The notes under the pieces are model-generated. The model worked only from the letters and a program-made list of their open reading frames with translations. It made no database searches and was not told where the DNA came from. From the NCBI RefSeq assembly GCF_050410775.1, contig NZ_CP191229.1: a DNA stretch of 64,000 nucleotides; one strand, written 5' to 3'. Positions within the stretch are counted from its first letter, which is position 1. Every line of letters begins with the position of its first letter. The position numbers were made by a program, and so were the translations under genes. Positions 1 through 8,355 of the stretch are shown here, one piece after another. The DNA is from Erwinia sp050410775 (lineage in GTDB: Bacteria; Pseudomonadota; Gammaproteobacteria; Enterobacterales; Enterobacteriaceae).

Positions 1-516
1 TTTTTCGCGTAGTCCGTTAAGGCCATCCTCCTGATACTGCAGTGCCTCAGGTTCACAGCGGTCAGCGCGCGCGGATGAGGGGCTGCGGCTGGCATCCAGC
101 CGCTGTGTAAACCAGTCGTTGATCGCCGACTCGCCAAAGTGCCCGAAAGGGGGATTGCCGATATCATGCATCAGGCAGGCCATTTCGACGATGCTCTCAA
201 AAGGCCCGGTCAGCTGCGTCAACCCGTAGGTCTCCAGCAGCCCTTGTTCTTTTAGCTTTGTCAGCACTTCCTTGGCGATATAGCGCCCAACCTGCTGTAC
301 TTCCAGAGAATGCGTCAGGCGGGAACGTACTGCTGCGTTGCGCTCAAGCGGAAAGACCTGCGTTTTCTGCTGCAGCCGCCGTATTGCCGCTGAGTTAATT
401 ATGCGTCCACGATCGCTTTCAAAGATGCGCAGAATTTCATGCTCGTCCTTCTGCCCCTGTTGAGGGTTAAAACGGCGCTGATAATTGATCTTTTTCCTGA
501 AGTCGATGTCGTTCAT
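1..516 (-). CDS. dgt: dGTP triphosphohydrolase Dgt (N-terminal part, cut by window edge)
   Basis: Reading the minus strand from an ATG at 516 gives 172 residues that run off the left edge. They match the N-terminus of E. coli Dgt, which hydrolyses dGTP to deoxyguanosine and triphosphate in the cytoplasm. The HD-domain metal ligands are visible: His69 in a RLTH motif and the His117-Asp118 pair in HDIGNPPFGHFGE. The segment before the edge (about residues 140-165) is the least conserved part. The gene is divergent from mtnN with about 125 bp between the starts, the usual enterobacterial arrangement. Identification is secure; the C-terminal half lies outside the window. Confidence 0.95.
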   Translation of the reverse strand, partial: MNDIDFRKKINYQRRFNPQQGQKDEHEILRIFESDRGRIINSAAIRRLQQKTQVFPLERNAAVRSRLTHSLEVQQVGRYIAKEVLTKLKEQGLLETYGLTQLTGPFESIVEMACLMHDIGNPPFGHFGESAINDWFTQRLDASRSPSSARADRCEPEALQYQEDGLNGLREK

Positions 517-642
517 GCCTGCTTCCCGTTTTCCGGCCTGATTGCCGTCCCTGCACGTTTTGCCGATTATGTCCCTTATGCTGCCATGATAGACTATGCG
601 CCAGAAGGCCAGGCAAATTCCACAACATTAGCGAGTATCTCT

Positions 643-1344
643 ATGAAAGCAGGCATTATTGGTGCAATGGAACAGGAAGTCACACTGCTGCGTGACAAAA
701 TTGAAAACCGCCAGACGCTGACCCTGGCGGGCTGCGAAATTTATACCGGCACCCTGAACGGCGTGGAGGTTGCGCTACTGAAATCCGGTATTGGCAAAGT
801 TTCTGCGGCGATGGGTACCACGCTGCTGCTGGAGCGGTGTAAGCCTGACTTTATCATCAACACCGGCTCGGCGGGCGGACTGGCGCCAACCCTGAAGGTG
901 GGCGATATTGTCGTCTCTGATGAAGTGCGTTATCACGACGCGGATGTGACCGCATTTGGCTATGCGCCTGGTCAGATGGCTGGGTGCCCCGCGGCCTTTA
1001 TTGCTGACGCGGCGTTGATCGACGCGGCGGAGCGCTGCATCAGTCAGCTGGGACTGAACGCGGTAAGGGGCCTGGTGGTCAGCGGCGACGCCTTTATCAA
1101 CGGCGCTGAGCCGCTGGCACGTATCCGCACGGCTTTCCCGCAGGCGATCGGCGTGGAGATGGAAGCGACGGCTATTGCCCATGTGTGCCACCAGTTCGGC
1201 ACCCCGTTTGTGGTGGTTCGCGCGATTTCGGACGTGGCAGATCAGGAGTCCCATCTGAGCTTTGATGAATTCCTTACCGTTGCTGCAGCGCAATCTTCGC
1301 TGATGGTGGAAACGCTGCTGACGCAGCTGGCTGACCGTGGCTAA
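643..1344 (+). CDS. mtnN: 5'-methylthioadenosine/S-adenosylhomocysteine nucleosidase
   Basis: This 233-residue enzyme cleaves adenine from methylthioadenosine, S-adenosylhomocysteine and 5'-deoxyadenosine, recycling by-products of polyamine synthesis and methylation. The open frame extends upstream to 439, but the family begins MKAGIIGAMEQE, so the ATG at 643 is chosen. Glu12, the Glu in the VEMEATA motif and the Asp in RAISDVAD are the expected catalytic or substrate-binding residues. The stop overlaps the GTG start of btuF by 8 bp, so the two are translationally coupled. In E. coli the operon continues to yadS, which is absent here. Confidence 0.96.
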   Translation: MKAGIIGAMEQEVTLLRDKIENRQTLTLAGCEIYTGTLNGVEVALLKSGIGKVSAAMGTTLLLERCKPDFIINTGSAGGLAPTLKVGDIVVSDEVRYHDADVTAFGYAPGQMAGCPAAFIADAALIDAAERCISQLGLNAVRGLVVSGDAFINGAEPLARIRTAFPQAIGVEMEATAIAHVCHQFGTPFVVVRAISDVADQESHLSFDEFLTVAAAQSSLMVETLLTQLADRG

Positions 1345-2131
1345 ACGTTTTGTCCTGTTTCTGCTGCTGCTCTGCGCCGGCCCTGCGGCTTTTGGCGCGC
1401 CACGGGTTATTGCCCTGGCGCCCAGCCTGACCGAACTGGCTTTTGCCGCCGGCATTACGCCAGTTGGCGTCAGCGCTTACTCTGATTTCCCTGCCGAAGC
1501 CGCCAGCATTGAGCAGGTGGCTAACTGGCAGGGGATCAATATCGAACGCATCATCGCCCTGAAGCCTGACCTCGTTCTCGCCTGGCGGGACGGCAATCCG
1601 CGACGTCAGGTCGAACAACTTCGCGCGTTTGGCCTCCGGGTAGAGTGGATCGAGCCGACGACGGTTGCTCAGGTCGCCGCTGCGCTGCGCAGTCTGAAGG
1701 CCTGGAGTCCCGCTCCGCAGCAGGCAGAGCAGGCGGCGGTGAAGCTGGAGCAGCAGCTTGCCGCCCTGCATAAACGTTATGATGGCGCGCCGCATAAGGC
1801 CGTTTTCCTGCAATTCGGCCAGCGCCCTCTGTTTACCGCCTCAGGCGACACGCTGCAGAACCAGATCCTCAAGCTGTGCGGTGGCGAAAATATCTTTGCC
1901 GACAGCCCGGTACCCTGGCCGCAGGTAAGCCGTGAGCAGGTTTTACTGCGCAATCCGGCGTTAATCGTCACGGGAGGCGATGCGGCGCGCATTTCTGCCA
2001 TAAAGGCGTTCTGGCAGCCCCAGCTGAAAATTCCGGTTATCGCCATTAAAGAAGACTGGTTCAGCCGCCCCGGACCGCGCATTATGCTGGCCGCGCAGCA
2101 GTTATGCCATGAGCTGCATCCTGACCGCTAA
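1337..2131 (+). CDS. btuF: vitamin B12 periplasmic binding protein BtuF
   Basis: This 264-residue protein carries corrinoids across the periplasm to the BtuCD ABC importer. A signal peptide spans about residues 1-20 (basic start, Leu-rich core, Ala-Phe-Gly-Ala end). The body is a class III binding protein with the typical APSLTELAFAAG opening and the WQGINIERIIALKPDLVLAW segment. The start codon is GTG at 1337, inside the end of mtnN; no better start exists downstream before the signal peptide. btuCD are not in the window. Confidence 0.94.
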   Translation: MAKRFVLFLLLLCAGPAAFGAPRVIALAPSLTELAFAAGITPVGVSAYSDFPAEAASIEQVANWQGINIERIIALKPDLVLAWRDGNPRRQVEQLRAFGLRVEWIEPTTVAQVAAALRSLKAWSPAPQQAEQAAVKLEQQLAALHKRYDGAPHKAVFLQFGQRPLFTASGDTLQNQILKLCGGENIFADSPVPWPQVSREQVLLRNPALIVTGGDAARISAIKAFWQPQLKIPVIAIKEDWFSRPGPRIMLAAQQLCHELHPDR

Positions 2132-2266
2132 CCGCCCGTCGTAAAACCGAAGAATACGGTTAAAGTTCCGGCGAAAAATGACGTTAATTAGATAACGAGG
2201 CAGCGGTTCAGAGATTCACGCTGCCCGGTTTGGGGCAACCCATTTTGCACACCAGGATTTTAAAAA

Positions 2267-2521
2267 ATGAAAGCCGTTTATCTGGCCCTTGGCCTGGTGA
2301 TGGCAGGTCATGCCTGCGCGGCCTCAACAACGGGCAGCATAGGGGTCAAACTGACCATTTACTCGCAATGTCATATTGACGGGCAAAGTACCACACCAGC
2401 ATCCTTACCCACCGCTGACTGCGGCAAACAGCGCGCCGCTCAGCCCCGGATTACACGTACGCTTATTTCGCCCGGCGAGGGCGTAAGGAAGAAGATTCAA
2501 TTAGTGACGGTAGAGTGGTAA
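2267..2521 (+). CDS. small exported protein of unknown function
   Basis: This is an 84-residue protein with a clear signal peptide (residues 1 to about 19, ending HACA-A). The mature part is only about 65 residues with two cysteines (in SQCHID and TADCGK) that could form a disulfide, and it ends in a beta-strand-like LVTVEW. The GSIGVKLTIYSQC stretch is faintly like the first strand of spore-coat-U/Csu pilin domains, but the protein is far too short for a full domain. It occupies the place where E. coli has yadS. It converges on erpA across a strong hairpin. Function unknown. Confidence 0.6.
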   Translation: MKAVYLALGLVMAGHACAASTTGSIGVKLTIYSQCHIDGQSTTPASLPTADCGKQRAAQPRITRTLISPGEGVRKKIQLVTVEW

Positions 2522-2525
2522 AAGG

Positions 2526-2552
2526 CGCCCCGGCAGCGAACGCGCCGGGGCG
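2526..2552. terminator. bidirectional hairpin between the small exported gene and erpA
   Basis: A perfect 9-bp GC-rich inverted repeat (CGCCCCGGC at 2526-2534 and GCCGGGGCG at 2544-2552) with a 9-nt loop lies between two convergent genes. There is no long U-tract on either side, so strength as an intrinsic terminator is uncertain. Confidence 0.6.
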
Positions 2553-2557
2553 ATAAC

Positions 2558-2902
2558 TCAGATACTGAACGAAGAACCACAGCCGCAGGTAGTTTTCGCA
2601 TTCGGGTTGGTAACGATGAAACGCGATCCCTCCAGACCTTCGGTATAGTCCACCGAACCGCCCACCAGATATTGCAGGCTCATCGGGTCAACGACCAGCG
2701 CCACGCCCGCTTTCTCAATCGTCATGTCGCCATCGTTTACCTTATCATCAAAGGTAAAACCGTACTGGAAGCCGCTACAGCCGCCGCCGGTGATATAGAC
2801 GCGCAGTTTCAGATCGGGATTTTCCTCGTCTGAAATCAGATTTTTGACTTTACTGGCCGCTGCTTCAGTAAATTGCAGGGGCAGAGCTATATCGTCACTC
2901 AT
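2558..2902 (-). CDS. erpA: A-type iron-sulfur insertion protein ErpA
   Basis: This 114-residue A-type carrier delivers Fe-S clusters to apoproteins such as the isoprenoid enzymes IspG/IspH. The three conserved cluster-binding cysteines are present: Cys42 in GGGCSGFQYGF and Cys106 and Cys108 in CGCGSSFSI at the C-terminus. The length equals E. coli ErpA. A good ribosome-binding sequence (GAGGTGTT) precedes the ATG at 2902. clcA lies upstream on the same strand with about 90 bp between them. Confidence 0.97.
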   Translation of the reverse strand: MSDDIALPLQFTEAAASKVKNLISDEENPDLKLRVYITGGGCSGFQYGFTFDDKVNDGDMTIEKAGVALVVDPMSLQYLVGGSVDYTEGLEGSRFIVTNPNAKTTCGCGSSFSI

Positions 2903-2991
2903 TTAACACCTCAGTATGCATTCAGGCCGATCGCCTACAGGTCATAATTCGACCATCATTTGCACCATTATCTAATACACAAGTATAGCAA

Positions 2992-4431
2992 TCAAGTATC
3001 CGCCGGTTTTGCTGATGCGTACGTGGCACTCTGTGCGGCCACCGCCTCATCCTCTTTCTTCTGCTGCTTCGCCAGCACGCGAGAAAGCAGCGTGGAATAG
3101 AGCGGCGTTCCCCCCAGGAACTGAGCCAGCAGCGTCGCGCCGAGGCAGGTAATAATCATCGGCAAAATCAGCTGATAATTGTCGGTCATCTCCAGTACCA
3201 GCACGATGCCCGTCAGAGGCGCCCTGACCGACGCCGCAAACAGCGCGCCCATTCCCGCAATGGCAAAGGTGCCCGCCTGGAGATGGTATTCGGGAAACAG
3301 CGAGGCGCTGGCCATGCCGAAAGCGGTGCCCAGCAGCGTCCCGAGCGCCAGCATCGGGGCGAAGATGCCGCCGGGCGCTCCCGAGGCAAAGCAGAGCAGT
3401 GTGGTAATAATGCGGGTAATAAAAATAAACAGCAGCATTCCCACCGTATAATTGCCCGCCGCCGCAATGGGGATCAGGCTGAAGCCGCCGCCTGCGGCCT
3501 CCGGTTCAATAAGGCCCAGCACCCCGCACACGCCCCCCAGCACGGCCCCCATAATCAGGATCTTTTTCATATTGCCGCCGTGGAGGCGCTGGAAGAGATC
3601 CTGAGTCCTGAATATCAGCGTATTAAACAGCACGCCGACAATGCCGAAAAGCATGCCCAGCAGCAGATAGAGCCAGAGCGTTTCAACAGGCGCATCGGCC
3701 AGCTTGCCGACGTCAATCACGGCGCCCTCACCGTTGAAGATGCGAAAGACGATGCTCGACATAATAACGCCGATAAACACGGCCTTGATGGAGATAACGT
3801 TGAAGCGAAACTGTAAACGCATCTCTTCAATAATGAAGAGTATTCCGGCAAGCGGGGCGTTAAAAGCGGCGGAAAGACCCGCGGCAGCCCCGGTCGCCAG
3901 CAGCGAATGGCGCGCTTCCGCGCTTTTCATCCGGAAAATATCCAGAACCATGCGGCCAATATTGCCGCCGAGCTGCACCGTCGGCCCTTCACGGCCCAGC
4001 ACCATGCCCGCCCCCAGCGTGCCCATTCCGCCGATAAACTTAACGGGGATCACCCGCCACCAGCGGACCGGGCGCAGCTCCTCAAGCGCGCCTTCGATTT
4101 CAGGGATGCCTGAACCTGACGCCTCCGGGGCAAAGCGCTGTACCAGATAGTATCCCACCACCGCCAGCAGGGCGGAGAGCAGAAAGGCCAGAGGAAAGGC
4201 CAGCACCCAGTAATCGTCAACCGCAGAGAGTATCGTCAGTCGCTGGCTGCTGATGAGGTTCACCGCTTTCTCAAACGCCACGCCGACCAGCCCGGCCAGC
4301 GCGCCGACGATCCCGGCCATAATCAGGACGGCAACCGGGGTTTTGTCGCGCCGTAAAAGCAGACGAAGGAAGTCGCCACGTCGCGCCGGGACGACCTTTA
4401 ATTGTTCCGAAGAGGCACCGTTTCCGCTCAT
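2992..4431 (-). CDS. clcA: H+/Cl- exchange transporter ClcA
   Basis: This 479-residue inner-membrane ClC antiporter exchanges two chloride ions for one proton and supports extreme acid resistance in E. coli. The three selectivity motifs are intact: GSGIP (106-110), GREGP with the gating glutamate at Glu148, and GAPGGIFAP further on. Residue 148 falls at exactly the E. coli number. The protein is slightly longer than the E. coli one because of a C-terminal polar tail. It is divergent from hemL with about 170 bp between the starts. Confidence 0.96.
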   Translation of the reverse strand: MSGNGASSEQLKVVPARRGDFLRLLLRRDKTPVAVLIMAGIVGALAGLVGVAFEKAVNLISSQRLTILSAVDDYWVLAFPLAFLLSALLAVVGYYLVQRFAPEASGSGIPEIEGALEELRPVRWWRVIPVKFIGGMGTLGAGMVLGREGPTVQLGGNIGRMVLDIFRMKSAEARHSLLATGAAAGLSAAFNAPLAGILFIIEEMRLQFRFNVISIKAVFIGVIMSSIVFRIFNGEGAVIDVGKLADAPVETLWLYLLLGMLFGIVGVLFNTLIFRTQDLFQRLHGGNMKKILIMGAVLGGVCGVLGLIEPEAAGGGFSLIPIAAAGNYTVGMLLFIFITRIITTLLCFASGAPGGIFAPMLALGTLLGTAFGMASASLFPEYHLQAGTFAIAGMGALFAASVRAPLTGIVLVLEMTDNYQLILPMIITCLGATLLAQFLGGTPLYSTLLSRVLAKQQKKEDEAVAAQSATYASAKPADT

Positions 4432-4600
4432 AATCCTTTCAGTATCAGAGAAAGATAACCCCGTATACTACTCTCCCCGCTCGTCATGTCTCGTGAAAAT
4501 TCAACAGCAACTGCGCCAGGGGCGCGACTTACCTTTCACCCGGACGGCATGTTCACATAGAATAGTGAGGTTTTTTTAATGCATCCTCAGGAGCGGAACC

Positions 4601-5884
4601 ATGAGCAAGTCTGAAAATCTCTACACTCAGGCGCAACAACTAATTCCCGGCGGCGTTAATTCGCCGGTGCGCGCCTTTACCGGCGTTGGCGGTGTGCCGC
4701 TCTTTATTGAACGGGCGAACGGCGCCTGGCTGTATGACGCCGACGGCAAAGCTTACGTGGATTACGTCGGCTCCTGGGGGCCGATGGTGCTGGGGCATAA
4801 CCACCCCGCCATTCGTGAAGCGGTGATTGAAGCCGTCGGGCGCGGACTGAGCTTTGGTGCGCCGACCGAGATGGAAGTCAAAATGGCGGCGCTGGTCACC
4901 GAACTGGTGCCGACGATGGATATGGTGCGCATGGTGAACTCCGGAACCGAAGCGACCATGAGCGCCATCCGCCTGGCGCGTGGCTTTACCGGCCGAGATA
5001 AAATTATCAAGTTTGAAGGCTGCTATCACGGTCATGCCGACTGTCTGCTGGTGAAAGCGGGCTCCGGCGCGCTCACGCTGGGTCAGCCGGACTCACCCGG
5101 CGTCCCGGCAGACTTCGCCAAACATACGTTAACCTGCACCTATAACGATCTCGATTCCGTGCGCGCCGCCTTTGAGCAGTATCCGCATGAAATCGCCTGC
5201 ATCATCGTTGAGCCCGTTGCCGGAAACATGAACTGCATCCCGCCTCAGCCTGACTTCCTGCCGGGCCTGCGGGCGCTCTGCGATGAGTTCGGCGCGCTGT
5301 TTATTATTGATGAAGTGATGACCGGCTTCCGCGTGGCGCTGGCCGGCGCGCAGGCGCACTATGGCGTGGTTCCTGACCTGACCTGTCTGGGAAAAATTAT
5401 CGGTGGCGGTATGCCGGTGGGCGCATTTGGCGGTCGTCGCGAGGTGATGGAAGCGCTGGCACCAACCGGCCCTGTCTATCAGGCGGGGACGCTTTCCGGT
5501 AACCCGATTGCAATGGCGGCGGGCTTTGCCTGCCTGAGCGAAATCGCCAAACCCGGCACGCACGCCACCCTGACGGCCCTGACCGACCAGCTGGCCGAAG
5601 GCCTGCTCCATGCCGCGAAAGAAACGAATATTCCGCTGGTGGTGAATCACGTTGGCGGCATGTTTGGCCTGTTCTTCACCAGCGCCGAAACGGTCACCAG
5701 CTACCAGGACGTGAAGGCGTGTGATGTCGACCGCTTCCGGAAATTCTTCCACCTGATGCTGGAAGAAGGTGTCTACCTGGCCCCTTCCGCCTTTGAAGCA
5801 GGCTTTATGTCGCTGGCGCATACCGCTGAGGATATTCAGCATACCGTTGATGCGGCACGCCGCTGTTTCGCGAAGCTGGCATAA
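4601..5884 (+). CDS. hemL: glutamate-1-semialdehyde 2,1-aminomutase
   Basis: This 427-residue PLP enzyme converts glutamate-1-semialdehyde to 5-aminolevulinate, the first committed tetrapyrrole precursor. It is a class III aminotransferase fold with the NSGTEATMSAIRLARG phosphate-binding region, the IIDEVMTGFR motif carrying the PLP-ring Asp, and the Schiff-base lysine in TCLGKIIGGGMPVG. A CAGGAG Shine-Dalgarno sequence precedes the ATG at 4601. In E. coli hemL is adjacent to the fhu operon; here the eptA-pmrAB operon sits between them. Confidence 0.97.
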   Translation: MSKSENLYTQAQQLIPGGVNSPVRAFTGVGGVPLFIERANGAWLYDADGKAYVDYVGSWGPMVLGHNHPAIREAVIEAVGRGLSFGAPTEMEVKMAALVTELVPTMDMVRMVNSGTEATMSAIRLARGFTGRDKIIKFEGCYHGHADCLLVKAGSGALTLGQPDSPGVPADFAKHTLTCTYNDLDSVRAAFEQYPHEIACIIVEPVAGNMNCIPPQPDFLPGLRALCDEFGALFIIDEVMTGFRVALAGAQAHYGVVPDLTCLGKIIGGGMPVGAFGGRREVMEALAPTGPVYQAGTLSGNPIAMAAGFACLSEIAKPGTHATLTALTDQLAEGLLHAAKETNIPLVVNHVGGMFGLFFTSAETVTSYQDVKACDVDRFRKFFHLMLEEGVYLAPSAFEAGFMSLAHTAEDIQHTVDAARRCFAKLA

Positions 5885-5955
5885 CGTCAATGCCTGTAGC
5901 AGTGGCCAAAGCCACACTCTCCGGACCCGCAGTGAAAAGAGGCATAAACGGGCAA

Positions 5956-5982
5956 CCTTAAGGGCCTTAAGGTTATCCTAAT
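5956..5982 (+). promoter_or_regulatory. putative PmrA (BasR) binding site upstream of eptA
   Basis: The repeat CCTTAAGG occurs twice 9 bp apart (5956-5963 and 5965-5972), followed after 5 bp by CCTAAT. CTTAAG-N5-CCTAAT at 5966-5982 matches the known PmrA box (CTTAAT/G-N5-CTTAAT/G) with one mismatch. It lies about 50 bp upstream of eptA, the classic PmrA target. The near-identical site at 9575-9591 on the other strand supports the assignment. Binding itself is inferred. Confidence 0.7.
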
Positions 5983-6031
5983 GTTGTCCTGTTAGCCTCA
6001 AGGCCAACACAGGTCACCGGATTGTTTTGAA

Positions 6032-7675
6032 ATGCCACAGCTGCCTTTTATCAGGAGGCCGGCGCTGAGCCGGCTCTCTTTTATTACCCTCTTTGCTGCT
6101 TATATCGCTATTTTTCTCAACCTTGCCTACTACCGTCAGGTGCTGGCCGTAATGCCACTGACTTCTCTCCACAACATATTTGTTTTTCTTTCAATGCCGC
6201 TGGTGATCTTCAGCGTTATCCATATTGTTCTGACGCTCGCCTCTCTCATCCGGCTTGAGCGGCTCACCCTTGCCATCCTGCTGCTTATTTCCGCCGCCAC
6301 GCAATATTTTATCCTTACCTTTGGCATCGTGATGGACAGATCGATGATCGCCAACATGCTCGATACGACTGCTGCCGAGTCCTTTGCCTTGCTGACGCCG
6401 CAACTTGTGCTCAGCCTGCTCTTCTCCGGCGTGCTGGCTGTCATGCTGGCTTTCTGGATAAGGATTAACAAAAACGCCTCTGTAGTGAAAGGTCTGCTCA
6501 TCCGCGCAGGCAGCATAACGCTCGGCGTGGCGTTAATTCTTTTCATCGCCATGCTCTTTTATAAAGATTACGCTTCGCTATTCCGCAATAATAAAGAGCT
6601 GGTCAAGTCGCTTAATCCGTCTAACAGCATTGCCGCTTCATGGTCTTATTATTCGCATCATCGGCTGGCTAATCTGCCGCTGATAAAAATGGGTGAAGAT
6701 GCCAGACAAACGCCCGCACAACTTGCAGACCATAAACAGCACCTGACCATTCTGATTGTGGGGGAAACCTCCCGTGCGGCTGACTTTTCCCTCTCGGGCT
6801 ACTCGCGTCAGACCAATCCTCTGCTGGAAAAAGATCGTGTGATTTATTTTCCCAACACCCATTCCTGCGGCACCTCGACGGCGGTCTCGGTTCCCTGCAT
6901 GTTCTCTGGCATGCCGCGCATTCATTATAATGATGAGCTTGCCAGTCATCAGGAAGGCCTACTGGATATCATGCAGCGCGCGGGCATCCGCGTATTATGG
7001 AATGAGAACGATGGCGGATGTAAAGGCGCCTGCGATCGGGTTCCCCATCAGAATATGACGGACCTTAACCTGCGGGGCATGTGCATTAATGGTGAATGCT
7101 ATGATGAGGTTCTGTTCCACGGGCTGGAAGACTATATCGATCGGTTAAAAGGCAACGGCGTGATTGTTCTGCACACCATCGGTAGCCACGGCCCAACGTA
7201 TTCTCATCGCTACCCTTCTCAATTTAAAAAGTATATGCCTGACTGTGAAACCAATCAGATTCAGACCTGCTCACAGCAGCAGTTAGTAAATACTTATGAC
7301 AATACTGTGCTCTATGTCGATTATATTATTGATAAGGCTATTGGCGTTTTGAAAGAGCATCAGGATCGGTTCACCGGCAGCCTGGTCTATCTTTCCGATC
7401 ATGGTGAGTCGCTGGGTGAAAACGGCGAATATTTGCATGGTCTGCCCTATGCGATCGCGCCGGATCAACAGAAGCATATTCCTATGCTGATCTGGTTATC
7501 CCCTGCCTATCAGAAGCAATATGCGGTTAAGATGGATTGCCTTAATAAACTGGCGGTATCTAAGGAGTTCTCGCAGGATAATCTCTTCTCAACCATGCTC
7601 GGATTAGCTGGCGTAGAGACCCGCCAATACAAACCCGCCGATGATATCCTGACGACATGCCGGAGTTCATCCTGA
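6032..7675 (+). CDS. eptA: lipid A phosphoethanolamine transferase EptA
   Basis: This 547-residue inner-membrane enzyme moves phosphoethanolamine from phosphatidylethanolamine to lipid A phosphates, lowering surface charge and giving polymyxin resistance. About five N-terminal membrane helices (residues 15-175) are followed by a periplasmic alkaline-phosphatase-like domain. Visible are the metal ligand Glu in GETSRA (about 245), the nucleophile Thr281 in SCGTSTAVSVPC, the SDHGESLGENG metal motif and the HGLPYAIAP motif. Several paired cysteines suit periplasmic disulfides. Its stop overlaps the ATG of pmrA by one base, so the three genes form one operon in the same order as E. coli eptA-basRS, but at a different chromosomal site. 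Confidence 0.94.
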   Translation: MPQLPFIRRPALSRLSFITLFAAYIAIFLNLAYYRQVLAVMPLTSLHNIFVFLSMPLVIFSVIHIVLTLASLIRLERLTLAILLLISAATQYFILTFGIVMDRSMIANMLDTTAAESFALLTPQLVLSLLFSGVLAVMLAFWIRINKNASVVKGLLIRAGSITLGVALILFIAMLFYKDYASLFRNNKELVKSLNPSNSIAASWSYYSHHRLANLPLIKMGEDARQTPAQLADHKQHLTILIVGETSRAADFSLSGYSRQTNPLLEKDRVIYFPNTHSCGTSTAVSVPCMFSGMPRIHYNDELASHQEGLLDIMQRAGIRVLWNENDGGCKGACDRVPHQNMTDLNLRGMCINGECYDEVLFHGLEDYIDRLKGNGVIVLHTIGSHGPTYSHRYPSQFKKYMPDCETNQIQTCSQQQLVNTYDNTVLYVDYIIDKAIGVLKEHQDRFTGSLVYLSDHGESLGENGEYLHGLPYAIAPDQQKHIPMLIWLSPAYQKQYAVKMDCLNKLAVSKEFSQDNLFSTMLGLAGVETRQYKPADDILTTCRSSS

Positions 7676-8355
7676 TGAAAATATTGATTGTTGAAGACGA
7701 TCCTCTGTTGTCGCAGGGCCTGGTTCTGGCGCTGGAAGGCGAAGGCTATGTCTGTGATACGGCGACCAGCGTCCGGGAAGCGGAAGCGAACCTGGTATCG
7801 GGTCTCTACAGCCTGCTCATCCTCGATCTGGGGCTACCTGATGAGGATGGCCTTCACTTTTTATTACGCCTGCGGCGGCAGAAAAAAATGCAGCCGATCC
7901 TGATCCTTACTGCCCGCGATACGATCCCGGATCGTATCGCCGGACTTGATGCAGGGGGCGACGACTATCTGATCAAGCCTTTCTCACTGGATGAGTTACT
8001 TGCCCGCATCCGGGCGCTCATCCGGCGCCATGTTAATCAGGGTGATAACAAGGTGGAGGTTGGCAGCCTGGTGCTGGATTTAACCCACCGTCAGATTCAC
8101 CTGGCCGGTCACTTGCTGGAGCTGACGCCGAAAGAGTTCGCGCTTCTCTCGCGGCTGATGCTGAAAGCGGGGCAACCCGTACACCGCGAGGTGCTCTACA
8201 GCGATATCTATAACTGGGAGACGGAGCCCTCGACCAATACGCTGGAAGTGCATATCCATAATTTGCGCGAAAAAATTGGCAAATCCGCCATTCGTACCCT
8301 GCGGGGTTTTGGTTATGCCCTGACCAGACCCGACGATAAAGGTGAGATGCCATGA
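7675..8355 (+). CDS. basR: response regulator PmrA/BasR
   Basis: This 226-residue OmpR-family regulator is phosphorylated by BasS and activates lipid A modification genes. The receiver domain carries the acidic pair Glu7-Asp8-Asp9, phospho-acceptor Asp51 in LILDLGLPDEDG, and the conserved Lys in IKPF. The C-terminal winged helix ends in HIHNLREKIG and RGFGY. The frame is open from 7657, but homologues begin MKILIVEDD, so the ATG at 7675 inside the eptA stop (TGATG) is used. Its 3' end overlaps pmrB by 4 bp (ATGA). Confidence 0.95.
   Translation: MKILIVEDDPLLSQGLVLALEGEGYVCDTATSVREAEANLVSGLYSLLILDLGLPDEDGLHFLLRLRRQKKMQPILILTARDTIPDRIAGLDAGGDDYLIKPFSLDELLARIRALIRRHVNQGDNKVEVGSLVLDLTHRQIHLAGHLLELTPKEFALLSRLMLKAGQPVHREVLYSDIYNWETEPSTNTLEVHIHNLREKIGKSAIRTLRGFGYALTRPDDKGEMP

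Noticed and set aside
439..642. 68-residue N-terminal extension of mtnN
   Set aside because: It overlaps the 5' end of dgt on the other strand and the family starts at the ATG at 643.
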